Positions 33,855-44,560 of a DNA stretch of 64,000 nucleotides are shown in pieces. A model generated the notes under the pieces. It was not told the origin of the DNA. It saw only the letters and a list, made by a program, of their open reading frames with translations, and did no database searches. Source of the stretch: Chrysoporthe austroafricana. Lineage: Eukaryota; Ascomycota; Sordariomycetes; Diaporthales; Cryphonectriaceae. The stretch is taken from contig JYIP02000002.1 of assembly GCA_001051155.2 (NCBI GenBank), forward strand, positions 2,239,583-2,303,582. The letters run 5' to 3'. Both the position numbers and the translations under genes were made by a program. Within the stretch, counting starts at the first letter, position 1; each line of letters opens with the position of its first letter.

Positions 33855-35021
33855 ATGGGAAAGTGGGGTAAGTTGCGCCAAAGCCCTCACCCTGCCATCA
33901 CGTCGAGCAGTCTGGTCGTCTCGGGCACCTGGACCGCGCGAAGTCCTCACGAGACCGGGCCTGGAGGAAGTCGGGTCTTTTGGGACGAAGAGGCCCAGAG
34001 GCGCCTCCTCGCCCGGTCGTGGGCATCCTGCCGCGATGTTGACGGGGCACGATGGACCGGAACACGACGACCAGGGCCCTGTGCTCCCCCACCAACCTGC
34101 TCGAAATACCCGCTGACAGCCTTTCTCCTGTAGACGACGAAGAAGCTGATTCCAGCTCTCCCGCCGAAGAGACTGTCGCAGCCGGCCGCCGCAAGTTCGA
34201 CGACGAGGAAGACGACGATGACGTGAGACTCACCCCCGCCGCCTAGGCTGTCCAGCCGCACCGGCCCCAGATCTCGCTAACACCCTCTCTCTCTTTCCCT
34301 CTCACAGGTCCTAGACTCCTGGGACGCCGCCGAGGACTCCGAGGTCGAGCGCGAGAAGGCGAAGAAGGCCGCCGAGGCCAAGGCCAAGGCCGAGGCTGAG
34401 GCCAAGGCCAACAAGAAGTCCAAGTCCCAGCGCGTGGCTGAGAAGATCGCCGAGCGCCAGCGGCAGAAGGAGGAGGGCGACTCGGACGACTCGGACGACG
34501 AGAGCGAGGCGCAGAAGCGCGCGCGCCTGGCCGCCGCGCAGAAGGAGGCCGACCTGAAGCACGCCGAGGACCTCTTCGGCGGGGACGTCGGGTCCGTCCC
34601 CTCGGGCCGCAAGGCCACCATCAAGGGCTCCGTCGTGCCCGACCCCAACAACCCGGAGAACCTCATCGACCTATCCGCCATGCCGCTGTTCGACCCCAAG
34701 ACCAAGACCCAGTTCGAGACGCTGCGCGAGGTCGTGGCCCCCATCATCGCCGGCAACTCCAAGAAGCCCCAGTACGCCCTCTTCATGACCGAGTTCGTCA
34801 AGGCCCTGGCCAAGGAGATGCAGTCCGACCAGATCAAGAAGGTCGCCAGCGCCCTGACGACGCTCAGCAACGAGAGGATGAAGGAGGAGAAGGCCATGCA
34901 GGGCGGCGGCAAGAAGACCAAGGCCGCCAAGACAAAGACCACGCTGGCCATCGCCCGGCCCTCGGTCACGGACACCACTGCGTACGACGAGGAGACTTTT
35001 GGCGACGATGACTTCATGTGA
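33855..35021 (+). CDS. HCR1: Translation initiation factor eIF3 subunit J (Hcr1)
   Basis: Three exons (33855-33867, 34134-34222, 34308-35021) give 271 residues. The first exon is only 13 nt and ends G|GTAAGT. Splicing regenerates the acidic opening MGKWDDEEADSSSPAEE. Intron 1 is 266 nt (TAG acceptor). Intron 2 is 85 nt with a GCTAAC branch point and CACAG. The protein has the family's layout: an acidic N-terminus with VLDSWDAAED, a highly charged Lys/Glu/Ala helix (residues about 45-110), then the conserved C-terminal core (AEDLFGG, LSAMPLFDPKTKTQFETL, Y-x-LFMTEFVKALAKEM) and an acidic tail GDDDFM. eIF3j binds the 40S decoding centre and helps in initiation and recycling. A tiny first exon followed by a long intron is easily missed by gene finders. 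Confidence 0.95.
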
Positions 35022-36133
35022 AAGGATTCACCGGGATTTGCATACGGAGCCGCTGGCGCTCACGGGCTGCCTCCGCGGCAGCGGGGGGGAAGCCGAGCTC
35101 CGGCCGACACTCTTAAGACACCCGCCGCCGTTAAGCCACCAGGCCTCGACCTGCAACAGTAGTGTCCCTACGGCGGCACTCCAGGTTACGCCTCCAGCGG
35201 TGTGGCGGTGAGACGGAGCCAAGGGGAGAGGAGGAGGTGGCGGTGGTGGCGATAGAGGGAGTGTTGAGGATGGCCACCAAGAGAGCAACAGAAATAACTT
35301 GGGAGAGGTTAGACACATCTGTGAATTTTCGAGAAAAAAAGATGGCAGAATGACATAGAATTGGGCTCTTGCTTTCGATCAAGGATACCTAATAATAGAC
35401 TGCATTTGCTCTGCAACGCGTCCTACAGGACTCTGTTCATCATGAGTGATCCCAGAAGGGAGATGCTGGAAGGAAGGCCGTCGCTCTCTGCTCCCGTCCG
35501 TCTCGGTGCAGTCTAAGCCTACCACTGGTCGAGTCCGTATGTAAGTTGGGCCCACGAATGCGATTCGCAAGGAGAAGATACAGGGCAACATCTCCCAGTG
35601 GGGCACTAGCCTCCCCTCGACCCACGAGAAGGGGCTCTACGCTCTCATCGACAACGGGTCGCCGTGCCCCCGGCCGCAGGTGCTCGCTCCGCGCGAGGAT
35701 CACCGCCAGAGTACGGCTCACGTTGAGCAGGACAGGTAGACGCAGCGCAGCTACGAGCGCGACCTCAGCCTTCCGGCCCCGGGGTGCAATCATTTCGTCG
35801 TTTCCCATCTACCCATGTATGTATAGCCCGTGTTTATACACCTAGTCCAGATCGGAGCCGCCACCGTCAGGGTATCAACGCCATCGGTGCCGCTGGCTCG
35901 GAACAAGAACGCCCAGAAGAAAACGAAATGTGCCTCGTGGAGTGTTTCCGGTTTCCGAACGCCTTGCCTGCCATACCATATTGTGCCGCACGCTTGTATC
36001 GACATGATGCAAAATGCAAAAGCGGAGATATTGCCCGTTCACCTCCGCCACCGCCGTCCCTGCCCCTCCTCTTTCTTTTGCGCATTGCGCTCCACCCCTT
36101 ACTTTTTTGGTTGAAATTCGTTCCTGGACCACT
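35022..36133. other. Spacer between eIF3j and MDM31
   Basis: Both flanking genes end here (convergent). Open frames occur on both strands but have no domain or splice structure. It is probably 3' untranslated regions plus spacer. Confidence 0.45.
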
Positions 36134-38402
36134 CTAGGTGATCAAATCCCCCGCTACACCGACGAGCAGCGCCTGCAGCGCAACACTGACGGCCCAGAAG
36201 CCCACCTTCTTTAGCCTTTTGACCCTCGAGTGCTGGTCCTCTACATCCCTCGCAAAGGCAGTGTACACCTCGGCCGACATATCATCCATGAGCCCGCAAT
36301 CGAAGACGGTCCAGCTCCCGTCGAAATCGCTCGCACGCTTCACAATGCGGCAGCTGATGGGAATGTACGTATGCCTCGTGTTGATGTAGGCGACGATAGG
36401 CCGCACCAGGTTCTGGTTGATGTACGAGATGTCCGGGGTGGCAGAGAACATGGGCACGCTGGCGCGTACGTCGTTCAGGTGGATCCGAAGGTCCATTACA
36501 AGGTAGCGGGGCGGCTCGTCTGGAGTGTGTTGTTGAGTCGTGTCTGAGTCGTCGTCCGGGTCTTCTCTGTGGCTGTCAACGACAGCAGCATAGAGGTGGC
36601 CTTCGGTAGGTTCTGAGATTTCGTTGCTAATCGTGAAGTCATTCCGCTCTCTTCTGTCCTTGTCCAGGATACGAAGATATCTGTTGCTGGTGACGGCTTC
36701 CTCCATCTTGTCATAGAAGTCGCTCATTACTTTGCCAATGCTCTCGTCAGGGTCCGCCGGGAACATGACATCCGCTACAATGTCAACATTACCCTCATAA
36801 ATCCAGCCGAATGTGCCCTCCACTCCTCGGTTCAGATGGTCTATCCTGAGACCGTCAATGCGCAGCCGGCTGAACTTCTTCCAGGCGCTCGGCTCGCCGA
36901 GGTTGTCTGCGATATACTTCTCGTCACCAGCAATGGCGCCATGGACCTGCTTCGGGTGTATGGTAAATAGCGAGCCGTCAAATGACCCCGACATGTGAGA
37001 TGCCGATAGAAAATCGTAGAAGAGCCACTGCTTTCGTAGCTGTGGCAGTTCGCAGCTGTAGATGCTGACTGAGAACGGGCGGAAACCGCCTGGTTGGTGA
37101 ACGGTTACCAGCAAGTCCTCGAGCTTGAAGTGCTCAATCTCGAAGTCGCCCGGCTGATACTCGTGGCGGTATGATAATGGGTCTCGGTGTTCTCCTGACC
37201 AGTAGACAGACGTCCGATCAACGACGCCGCGGACGCCTTTGACCTCGACGTCTTTGAGGAGACCGGTACTGTTCCACCACTTGCTGAAGGAAAGCGTGAC
37301 GTTTACCTCGCTGATCGTTACGTCGAATTGTGTGTAGTTCCCATCATCTTCTGTGGCCTGAGAATCCGGGTTGGTGGCCGCGGCCGCGGCCGCGGCAGCA
37401 TCTGTAGGCGAGCCTTTGGAGACGGAAGACTTGGTCTGGCCAGGCCGCCTCGATACGAAGACATTTCGGAAGGTGATGACACCGTCACCCCACTTCGGCA
37501 CAATGGCGGATTCGAAGACGACTGTCACGCCAGCCGCCTTTGTGAGATAGTCGCCAATCCGCTGCGCAATAGTTTCTGGGCAGCGTTGTTAGTGACTGCA
37601 GTCTGGGGAGTTCAATGAGATGCATACCCTGCGCAAAGACAGTGTTGCCCATGAGGATCAGCAGGGAGACAAATGTCGTGGTCCCGACAAGAATCCACAG
37701 GAAATGCCCGAAGATGATCCACGACAGGAAAGCGCCCCACTCATCGGCGTTGAATGGGCGCGTGCTCCGGATTGAAAACCACTTGAAGCGGACCTTGAGC
37801 CTCTGCCAGAACCCGTTCGCCGCAGCCAACAGCTCCTCCTTGGTCGGTCGATGCGGCATCTTCGGAAGGTGTGGTAGGTGTAGGTATTTCGACACAGAGT
37901 CTGTCAGGCTATCGTGACCCTCCTCGCCCTTCCCATGAACTGCGCCTGGGTCCTTATTCTGTGGCTCCGGTTGTGACTGTGATGGTTTCTGCTGCGCACC
38001 TGGCGTCTTTGCCTCATCTCCTGACTTGGTGCTCGTCAGTCGCCTCTGTGTCTTCCCAGCCGGGCCGGCCGTGGTGTGAATACCGCGCGCCCATGCCTGC
38101 GTCGCCAGCCGGCTGACCGTCCCAGCTCTTGGATTGCCGCCTGGCACGGCCGATTCGACAGCGGCATTGCAGCTAGTGACGATGGTCTGCGAGGCCGGGC
38201 TGGAAGTGTCGAGCCCCAGCAGGAGCAGGCCGCCGGAGCAGCGCCGCCGCACACTGTTCTGCGATATTGGCCGGAACTGCGGGAACGCTGAAGACCTGAA
38301 GGCGAACAGCCGCTGCGTGGATGGCCGTACAAAGGAGCGCCCAATGCCCTCCCAGGCAAAAGTCCAAGCGATCCGCGCGAATCTTGTCGAACTGCTAGAC
38401 AT
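36134..38402 (-). CDS. MDM31: Mitochondrial inner-membrane protein Mdm31
   Basis: Two exons (38402-37628 and 37575-36134) join in phase 1 across a 52-nt intron with donor GTATGC, branch CACTAAC and acceptor CCCAG. The product is 738 residues. The N-terminus is an Arg/Ser-rich mitochondrial presequence. After a disordered stretch comes KYLHLPHLPKMPHRPTKEEL and a transmembrane segment (FLSWIIFGHFLWILVGTTTF). The intron falls just after it and the frame resumes as TIAQRIGDYLTKAAGVTVVF. The large intermembrane-space region has Mdm31/Mdm32 hallmarks (SFSKWWNSTGLLKDVEVKGV, DFEIEHFKLEDL, then KKFSRLRIDGLRIDHLNRGVEG). A second membrane span lies near the C-terminus (VGFWAVSVALQALLVGVAG). The family acts in mitochondrial shape, inheritance and lipid homeostasis. 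An alanine run is encoded by GCC/GCG repeats near 37380. Confidence 0.95.
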
Positions 38403-39291
38403 GTTGCTGCGTCCGGCGGGCGGCGGTCATGATGAAACGGCGAGCGAGCGCATCCCGGAGCCCAGGCAGGTATCGACTGGTAAAGTAGTGCTCTCAGAGC
38501 GGTGAGAGGGACAGCAGCCCTCAGGAGGACGGCCTGGACGTGGCTCAGCGTCAAGCGCTATGATCCAAGATGATCACGTTGTTTTGCGATCCTTCCCTCG
38601 GCTCCGGAAGACCTGGTTCAGAAGCGCCCCAGGTAGATGCCGCCCACAAGCGTCGTGTGGTGTGTGAGGCTCAGATGAAAGAAGGCTCCTTCCAGACAGA
38701 GCAGAGCACCGTAATTCACAGGAAGATGAGCGCGTGGTCGCGACAGAGGCACGAAATATGTCGCGTGCCTGGTGGTGCAACAGAGTCCGCGGAGCAGAAA
38801 ACCTGGAGACTGGCGAGGAGCGCATGAACCTTGCTCACCCAGCAATGACGCGCGACGGTGCAGGGATCAGCGGCAGGGGTACCGAGCCCTGGGTGCTTGG
38901 GTACACACCAGTAGTACTGCAGATGGGCCGATAAGATAAGTACCAGAGGTGGATTCTCCATTTTGGCCCGCTGCCAGAAAAAAGTCGGCGGTAAAAAGTT
39001 CAGGGTCGAGTATCGAGAACTTGCCAATCTGGATAACCTGCCAGCCAGAACACATTGCTGCAACGACAGACCGCTCCCCCTGCAGCCAGACCTCCGAGGA
39101 GATCCACAGAACAAGAGCAGCGAGAGGCAGGCCGGTTCATAAGACCCAGGGTGCATCACAGGCCAGACAACCTTCCTACGTCCCACGCTACCCCGCCGAG
39201 ACAGCAGCCATCCGTCCGCGTCTCCGTCCGCCCCAGGCCTGCAACAGCCTCGCCGTCGACGGTCCCAGACACACAGGGGAGCAAGCACGAG
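38403..39291. other. Divergent promoter between MDM31 and PNO1
   Basis: About 890 bp separate two head-to-head genes. No independent gene is supported. Opposite-strand open frames here carry no domain. Confidence 0.5.
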
Positions 39292-40144
39292 ATGCCAGCA
39301 CCGACTGCCCTCAAGGCGCCTCCACCGGAGGCCGCCGCCTCCATCCCCCTCCCCACCGAGAACGAGGACGAGGACCTCCTCGACGCGCCCGCCGACGAGG
39401 CCGCCCTCACCACCGCACAGGAGCCCGCCGCCGACGGCATGCAGCTCGACGACGCGCTCGATGAGGAGGGCCGGCCGCGGTTCGCGCCCGCCTCCAAGAC
39501 CGCCGACGCCGTGCGCGTCGAGCACCGCAAGGTCCCCATCCCGCCGCACCGCATGACGCCCCTCAAGGCCGCCTGGCCCAAGATCTACCCGCCCCTCGTC
39601 CAGCACCTGAAGCTGCAGTGCCGCATGAACATGAAGAGCAAGAGCGTCGAGCTGCGCACGTCTAAGGTGACCACCGACACGGGCGCCATCCAGAAGGGCG
39701 CCGACTTCGTGCGGGCGTTCGCCCTGGGGTTCGACGTCGACGATGCGATCGCGCTGCTGAGGTTGGATGATCTTTACATCGAGAGTGAGTGCCCTCAACT
39801 CCACCCTTCTGGGCCCCTGTGTCCAGACTCACTCGCATTCTTGGTTCTATGCTGACCCGGGAACGACAGCCTTCGAGGTCAAAGACGTAAAGACCCTTCA
39901 GGGCGACCACCTCGCTCGCGCCATTGGCCGCATTGCCGGCAAGGACGGGAAGACCAAGTACGCCATCGAGAACGCCTCGCGCACGCGCATCGTCCTGGCC
40001 GACTCCAAGATCCACATCCTCGGAGGCTTCAAGAACACGCGCATCGCCCGAGAGTCCGTCGTCAGCCTGATCCTCGGAAAGCCCCCCGGCAAGGTGTACA
40101 ACGGGCTGAGGACCGTGAGCGCACGGATGAAGGAGAGATTCTAA
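39292..40144 (+). CDS. PNO1: Pre-rRNA processing KH-domain protein Pno1 (Dim2)
   Basis: Two exons (39292-39784 and 39870-40144) join in phase 1 over an 85-nt intron (GTGAGT donor, ATGCTGAC branch, GACAG acceptor), giving 255 residues. I chose the ATG at 39292 although the frame opens upstream, because upstream codons look like leader. An acidic N-terminal tail is followed by [20 protein letters not shown]. The type-I KH-like core is [13 protein letters not shown], then [20 protein letters not shown]. Past the junction come [20 protein letters not shown] and the second KH domain with [19 protein letters not shown] and a C-terminal MKERF. Pno1 recruits Nob1/Dim1 activities to the 3' end of 18S rRNA precursor in the nucleolus and cytoplasm. 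Confidence 0.95.
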
Positions 40145-40508
40145 AAAGCGGCCGGCGAGACAAGGACGTATAAATTTTTCATGACGATCTTCACGGTATG
40201 TATGGTTGGGTCTGGCGAAGGGGCGTTTTGGGGATTCCATGGCAGAAAAGTCTCTTATTCGAGATTGGGTTTCGATGGCTTAAGACAAGAGCGTAGACTA
40301 GGGTGGGAGAAGACAATGCATCATACATCATATCTCATAATGACCTGCCCCTGGGTATAAGCCGCCACGCGAAAGGAGAATGTGGCGCCTTACCTACCGA
40401 ACACTAGTATGGGTATCCCAAGCAGATCAGGAAAGATGCTGGCTCCCATGAGTCTGATCCTGATCCTGTTTGCCTTGTCCTCCTTGCAATGCCAGGCCTT
40501 TGCTGGTT
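40145..40508. other. Convergent 3' spacer
   Basis: The stretch between the stops of PNO1 and the Rad60-like gene holds only 3' untranslated sequence as far as I can see. Confidence 0.5.
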
Positions 40509-42044
40509 CTACTTCAGATACACCTCAATGGTGGTCATATCCTCAATCTCGGCCTGTTCGACCGTCATGTCTGGCGCCAGCCATTCGCCATCGTACCTCA
40601 GCCTGATCTCCCGGTCGGCAGGGACATGTCTCTGCTTCCTGTACGCGCCAGCCAGGATTTTGGCCGCCGTGTCCGCCCACACGCTCAGCCGGAGCGGCTC
40701 CCTGTCCTTCTCCTTCAGGAAGAGTCTGATCTTGGGGGGCTCCTGCTCTGCCGCAGCCTTACTGTGGTCATCCGCAGGAGACCCCTCCTCCGCCAGCTCG
40801 CCACGGTCAACAAGCTTCTGCCTCTCCTGCTGCTCCGTATGCCGCGCATAGTCCTCCTCCGTCCACGCCTCAAGCAGGATCCCACCCCTAGTGAAACCCG
40901 GCAGGTGCGAGGACGAACCGCCTTTGCCATGAGGGTCCCAGCCGAGACTGGCCCCCGAGGCGGAGTCATAGATACGGCGTCCTTTCCACGTAAGGAAAAC
41001 ATCCCGCTCCATGTCTTTCGAGACCTCGATCCCCTCCTGCCGCAGCCACTGAATAAAGGTCAGGCGCACAGTTCCGAGGTCCTGATTGAGCCCGCGTTTC
41101 GACCCGAACATCTTGGGCGATTCTATATTGCCAAATCGTGCGGCGATGAAGATCTTGACGGGGATGACTGCCTTGCGCTTCTTCGGCCGCGACTCTGATG
41201 CGTCGGTTGTCGGAGTCTCGTCGCCCTCGTCATCCGAGACGGCGAGAGCGGCCAAAGCGGCCTCGCGCTCGGCGGCTCGCTGGACGAAGTGGGAATATAT
41301 GTCCTCTACGGGCTTGGAAGCTGTCTCGACCACGTCGTCGTCGTCATCGTCGTCGTCAAGGACTATGGCGGCTGGACCGAAGCGACCTTCCTTTAAGGCG
41401 GTTGACTCTACCTCGCCTCTCGTAGTAGGAACGGCGCTCTCTATCCCGTTGTCCTCCTTGGATGGTTCCTCTTCGTCGTCCATGACAATCACGTCGTCAG
41501 CGGGCAATCGGTGGAAGCTGGATCCGCTGGGCGTGGGCAGATCGTCGATCTGTACTAAATCAGGCTTCTCCTGTTCCTTTTCCTTTCCCTTCCACGTCGA
41601 AGGCGTTGCCTGCTCCTCGCGCCTGCCTGGCGAGGATTGTGAGACGAACAGCGGTGGTGTCGCCGGACCGTACAGGTCATCGTAGCTCTCTCGGAACGGA
41701 ATCTCAGCCACAGCGTGTGGAGAGGACAGCTTGCGACGCTTAGACGACTGCGAGGACGGCATTGGCTCTTCGTCCTCATCCTCGTCAGCTCGTTTTGCTC
41801 CCCCCTCTTCTCTAGGCTCTGGAGATTTTGTCTCGCGAGGCTCCTCCTGCTCCTTAACCACAATCGGGAAGAAATCCTTGGATCGTTTGAACATCGCGAG
41901 ATCGTCCTCCTCCTCCTCTTCTTCCCTGGCCCCATCGCCACCAGGCTGGCGCAAAGTTGGAGCTGGTTTCGGGGTGCTCTTCAGGAAGGCCAATGCTTTC
42001 TTTTTCTTGGGGACCTTTGCAGGCGCGCCCAAGGCTTCAGCCAT
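40509..42044 (-). CDS. Rad60/Esc2/NIP45-type SUMO-like-domain protein
   Basis: The single exon encodes 511 residues starting MAEALGAPAKVPKKKKALAF. The N-terminal half is disordered and charged, with a basic SSKRRKL motif that could serve nuclear import. Hydrophobic-then-acidic stretches look like SUMO-interacting motifs: DLVQIDD (about residue 165), VIVMDDEEE (about 185) and AIVLDDDDDDDD (about 225). A first ubiquitin-like region begins IPVKIFIAARF (about 300), with LTFIQWLRQEGIEVSKDMERDVFLTW following. The last 75 residues form the C-terminal SUMO-like domain (IRLFLKEKDREPLRLSVW, then a core with YDGEWLAP and a TTIEVYLK end). In yeasts, this family promotes genome stability, working with SUMO ligases and the Smc5-Smc6 complex. 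The gene is convergent with PNO1. Confidence 0.85.
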   Translation of the reverse strand: MAEALGAPAKVPKKKKALAFLKSTPKPAPTLRQPGGDGAREEEEEEDDLAMFKRSKDFFPIVVKEQEEPRETKSPEPREEGGAKRADEDEDEEPMPSSQSSKRRKLSSPHAVAEIPFRESYDDLYGPATPPLFVSQSSPGRREEQATPSTWKGKEKEQEKPDLVQIDDLPTPSGSSFHRLPADDVIVMDDEEEPSKEDNGIESAVPTTRGEVESTALKEGRFGPAAIVLDDDDDDDDVVETASKPVEDIYSHFVQRAAEREAALAALAVSDDEGDETPTTDASESRPKKRKAVIPVKIFIAARFGNIESPKMFGSKRGLNQDLGTVRLTFIQWLRQEGIEVSKDMERDVFLTWKGRRIYDSASGASLGWDPHGKGGSSSHLPGFTRGGILLEAWTEEDYARHTEQQERQKLVDRGELAEEGSPADDHSKAAAEQEPPKIRLFLKEKDREPLRLSVWADTAAKILAGAYRKQRHVPADREIRLRYDGEWLAPDMTVEQAEIEDMTTIEVYLK

Positions 42045-42554
42045 GGCTCAGTGCCTGCTGTCGAGCTCTTGGTTCCGCCCTTGGTCCTGCCCGGTGGCCC
42101 GGCTGAGAGGAGCAGCGCGCGATCTTGGTCGTCGATGGGGGAGGCAGGAAAGCTGTATCGCGACGGAGTGCGCCTACAGGCTATGTAGGTCTGCGCAGGG
42201 TGGGAACACAACTGCGGGCGGGAGCAAGGGACCAGCAGCGGAGGATATTGCTGTTCAAAATATATGGACGTCGTGCCGACACGCGACGGTCAACCGCGTC
42301 GCGGGTGAATGGGTCGACGCTGGAAGCATGGGGACGGGTGGATAGCGAGCGTGTGGACAAGCATGCGTCCAGCTTCAGCTTCCCTGGCGACGGTCAAGTG
42401 GGGTGTTCCAAATAGTGGAAATCTTCCGTACGGCTACGCAATACAGGGTACGGACGTACGGGGTAGGGTTGATTAGTTGATTACTGGGTAACTCGCAGCG
42501 TACCCAGGTCAGCCCTCCCGCTGTGCCTGTAGTGGGATGGCGCTGAAGGTCTGA

Positions 42555-42671
42555 CCGAGGCTCTACCCCGACCCACTTCTTCCCGAGGTCCCACGGTGCA
42601 TCCTAACGCTGGCGCTGACTCCACACACATCTACATGGCAATCCCACGACGTCTTCTCCCCAGAGCCTCGG
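42555..42671 (+). promoter_or_regulatory. Three CCGAGG/CCTCGG fatty-acid-response sites
   Basis: CCGAGG occurs at 42555-42560 and 42583-42588, and its complement CCTCGG at 42666-42671. All lie about 235-350 bp before the start of a peroxisomal beta-oxidation gene. This hexamer is the known site of the fungal FarA/FarB Zn2Cys6 activators of fatty-acid catabolism. Three copies within 120 bp is more than chance suggests for this spacer. Binding is inferred. Confidence 0.6.
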
Positions 42672-42840
42672 TCGGGTCTTCATCGCCCTCCTTTCTGCCA
42701 TGACCCATCTTTGGCGTCGCATCCTCCGTGCTCAGCTTATTTTTCATATCTACTGGTCCAGCATTGTGTTCATGTTAGCAGCTAGTTTTGACCACGAGAT
42801 TGCCGCACGACCCGACTCAACTTGGAGATACACGCTCACG

Positions 42841-42848
42841 TATATAAG
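42841..42848 (+). promoter_or_regulatory. TATA-like box of the SPS19-like gene
   Basis: TATATAAG lies 57-64 bp before the ATG at 42905, in a sequence otherwise low in such words. The spacing fits a TATA element with a short leader. Confidence 0.5.
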
Positions 42849-42904
42849 ATCGTGGTTCCCCTTCAGAAACCCTTACTGAGCAGCACATCATACCGCCGGA
42901 AGCT

Positions 42905-44038
42905 ATGGCTGTCGATCACTCGGAGATCTTGAGCAATGTCTGGAGGGAGGGCCTCTTTGGTAATCCCTGCCTGTCCTCTCTCGTGGGTCCTGCGTTGCTA
43001 ACCGGCCGCTCCCATCTCGTACAGATAACAAGGTCATCTTCGTGACGGGAGGCGCCGGATCCATCTGTAGCGTCCAGACGAAGGCCATGGTCTACTTAGG
43101 CGCCAATGCCTGCATCATCGGTCGCAATGTTGAGAAGACGGAGCGGGTTGCCAAGGAGATCGCTGCCGTGCGCAAGGGGGCCAAGGTGCTCGGTATCGGC
43201 GCGGTTGATGTCCGGAAGGTGAGCTGGCTGCCCAGTGCGCCAATCTGGGGGCATGTGCTGATGAGACTTGCAGTTCGATAGCCTCAAGAGTGCTGTTGAC
43301 CGGTGTGTCAATGAGCTGGGCCAGATAGACTTCGTAATGTTGGTCCTCCCACCTACGCCCTGCGCCCTTGAGACTTCCTATTAACAATGAGAAAGTGCTG
43401 GCGCAGCGGGCAACTTCGTGGTGCCTCTGGCTGGACTCTCACCAAACGGCTTCAAGTCTGTCATCGAGATAGACACGATCGGGACGTTCAACACGATAAA
43501 GGCTACCATCGACCACCTCGTCGAGTCTGCAGCCCGGAACCCCAACCCACCGGCACCGGGCCAGGTCGGCACCGGCGGCCGTTTTATCGCCATCTCCGCT
43601 GCATTCCACTACACCGGCATGCCCCTGCAGTCGCATGTCGGCGCCGCCAAGGCAGGCGTAGACAGCCTCATGGCGAGTGTCGCCCTGGAGTACGGTCCGC
43701 TCGGCGTCGTCTCGAACGTCATCACGCCTGGCCCCATCGCGGGCACCGAGGGCATGGAGAGGCTGGCTGCTGCGGAGACGCACCAGTCGAAAGCAGCGAG
43801 AAGCGCCATCCCGAGCGGGCGCTGGGGCACGGTCCGCGACATTGCGGATGCGACCGTGTTCCTGTTCAGCGACGCATCAAACTACATCAATGGCCACGTG
43901 TTGGTTGTTGATGGGGCTTCCTGGAGAAGTCCAGCGTCGATGACCGTGGGACTCGAGGAGGGCATGAGATATCCGGACTTCTTACTGACGGGACATTCTC
44001 AAAATATCAAGACGGGGAAGAAGGAAAGTAAATTGTAG
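42905..44038 (+). CDS. SPS19: Peroxisomal 2,4-dienoyl-CoA reductase (SDR family)
   Basis: I join exons 42905-42959, 43025-43218, 43274-43338 and 43396-44038, giving 318 residues. The enzyme uses NADPH to reduce 2,4-dienoyl-CoA, so that unsaturated fatty acids with even-numbered double bonds can enter beta-oxidation. The Rossmann nucleotide loop is VTGGAGSIC, with GRN after the second strand. AGAAGNF (the NNAG-equivalent), SAAFHYTGMPLQSHVGAAKA and NVITPGPIAGTEGMERL are typical of peroxisomal dienoyl-CoA reductases. The protein ends in SKL, a canonical PTS1 signal. Introns 1 and 2 have ordinary donors and CAG acceptors. Intron 3 (43339-43395) needs a GTTGGT donor and an AAAG acceptor to give the conserved IDFVI/AGAAGNF join, which is weak but in frame. 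CCGAGG/CCTCGG sites upstream fit induction by fatty acids. Confidence 0.93.
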
Positions 44039-44560
44039 GAGATCCTCGACGCGAAATGCACTTGCACATGTCGAGGTCATCTTCTTGCGCCCCTGACTTT
44101 GTCCTGTATTATGAGATATCACTTCCCATTGCTCATACGTCGCATACATTAAGAACTTTCCGTTCACATATTTTCATACGGTTGACCCGATGCCTATCCA
44201 ACCCACGCTTGCCGCCGAGTCATACAATATTCGTCCCGCTTCGTCTTCCAGTCCATCTTTTCAGCAAGTAATGGCGAGACCATCTTCCCACCAAATAACT
44301 GCCTCTTTTGATCTTTGACCGCCTAGCCTAGATCGGTGTCTTTATTCCAGAGATATGCCCTTTCGTATTTCGTATTTCACAGGCCCACAGAACGTACGTC
44401 TGATGACCAGTGAGTGGTCGGAGCAATATGATTGCCTAGTTTCCCCGCATAATCCTTCTACGACCTGTCAGATCGCTCCGCATGACAGCAGAGAAAGCCA
44501 CTGCGCTCTGTATATTCTAATAAAAAGATCGTGGTCTTAGACAAGCCGCATCTTTTCAAG
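44039..44560. other. Spacer before the HET gene
   Basis: The plus-strand flank of the reductase leads into a relatively AT-rich promoter. No gene is seen. Confidence 0.45.

Larger units (their letters stand above)
42045..42904. other. Promoter spacer between Rad60-like gene and SPS19-like gene
   Basis: The two genes are divergent. Near 42430-42510 lies a block rich in TACGG and GGGTA words. Regulatory sites on the right-hand side are listed separately. Confidence 0.5.

Noticed and set aside
38716..39804. 362-codon minus-strand frame overlapping PNO1
   Set aside because: Much of it is antisense to PNO1 coding sequence, and the rest is promoter sequence.
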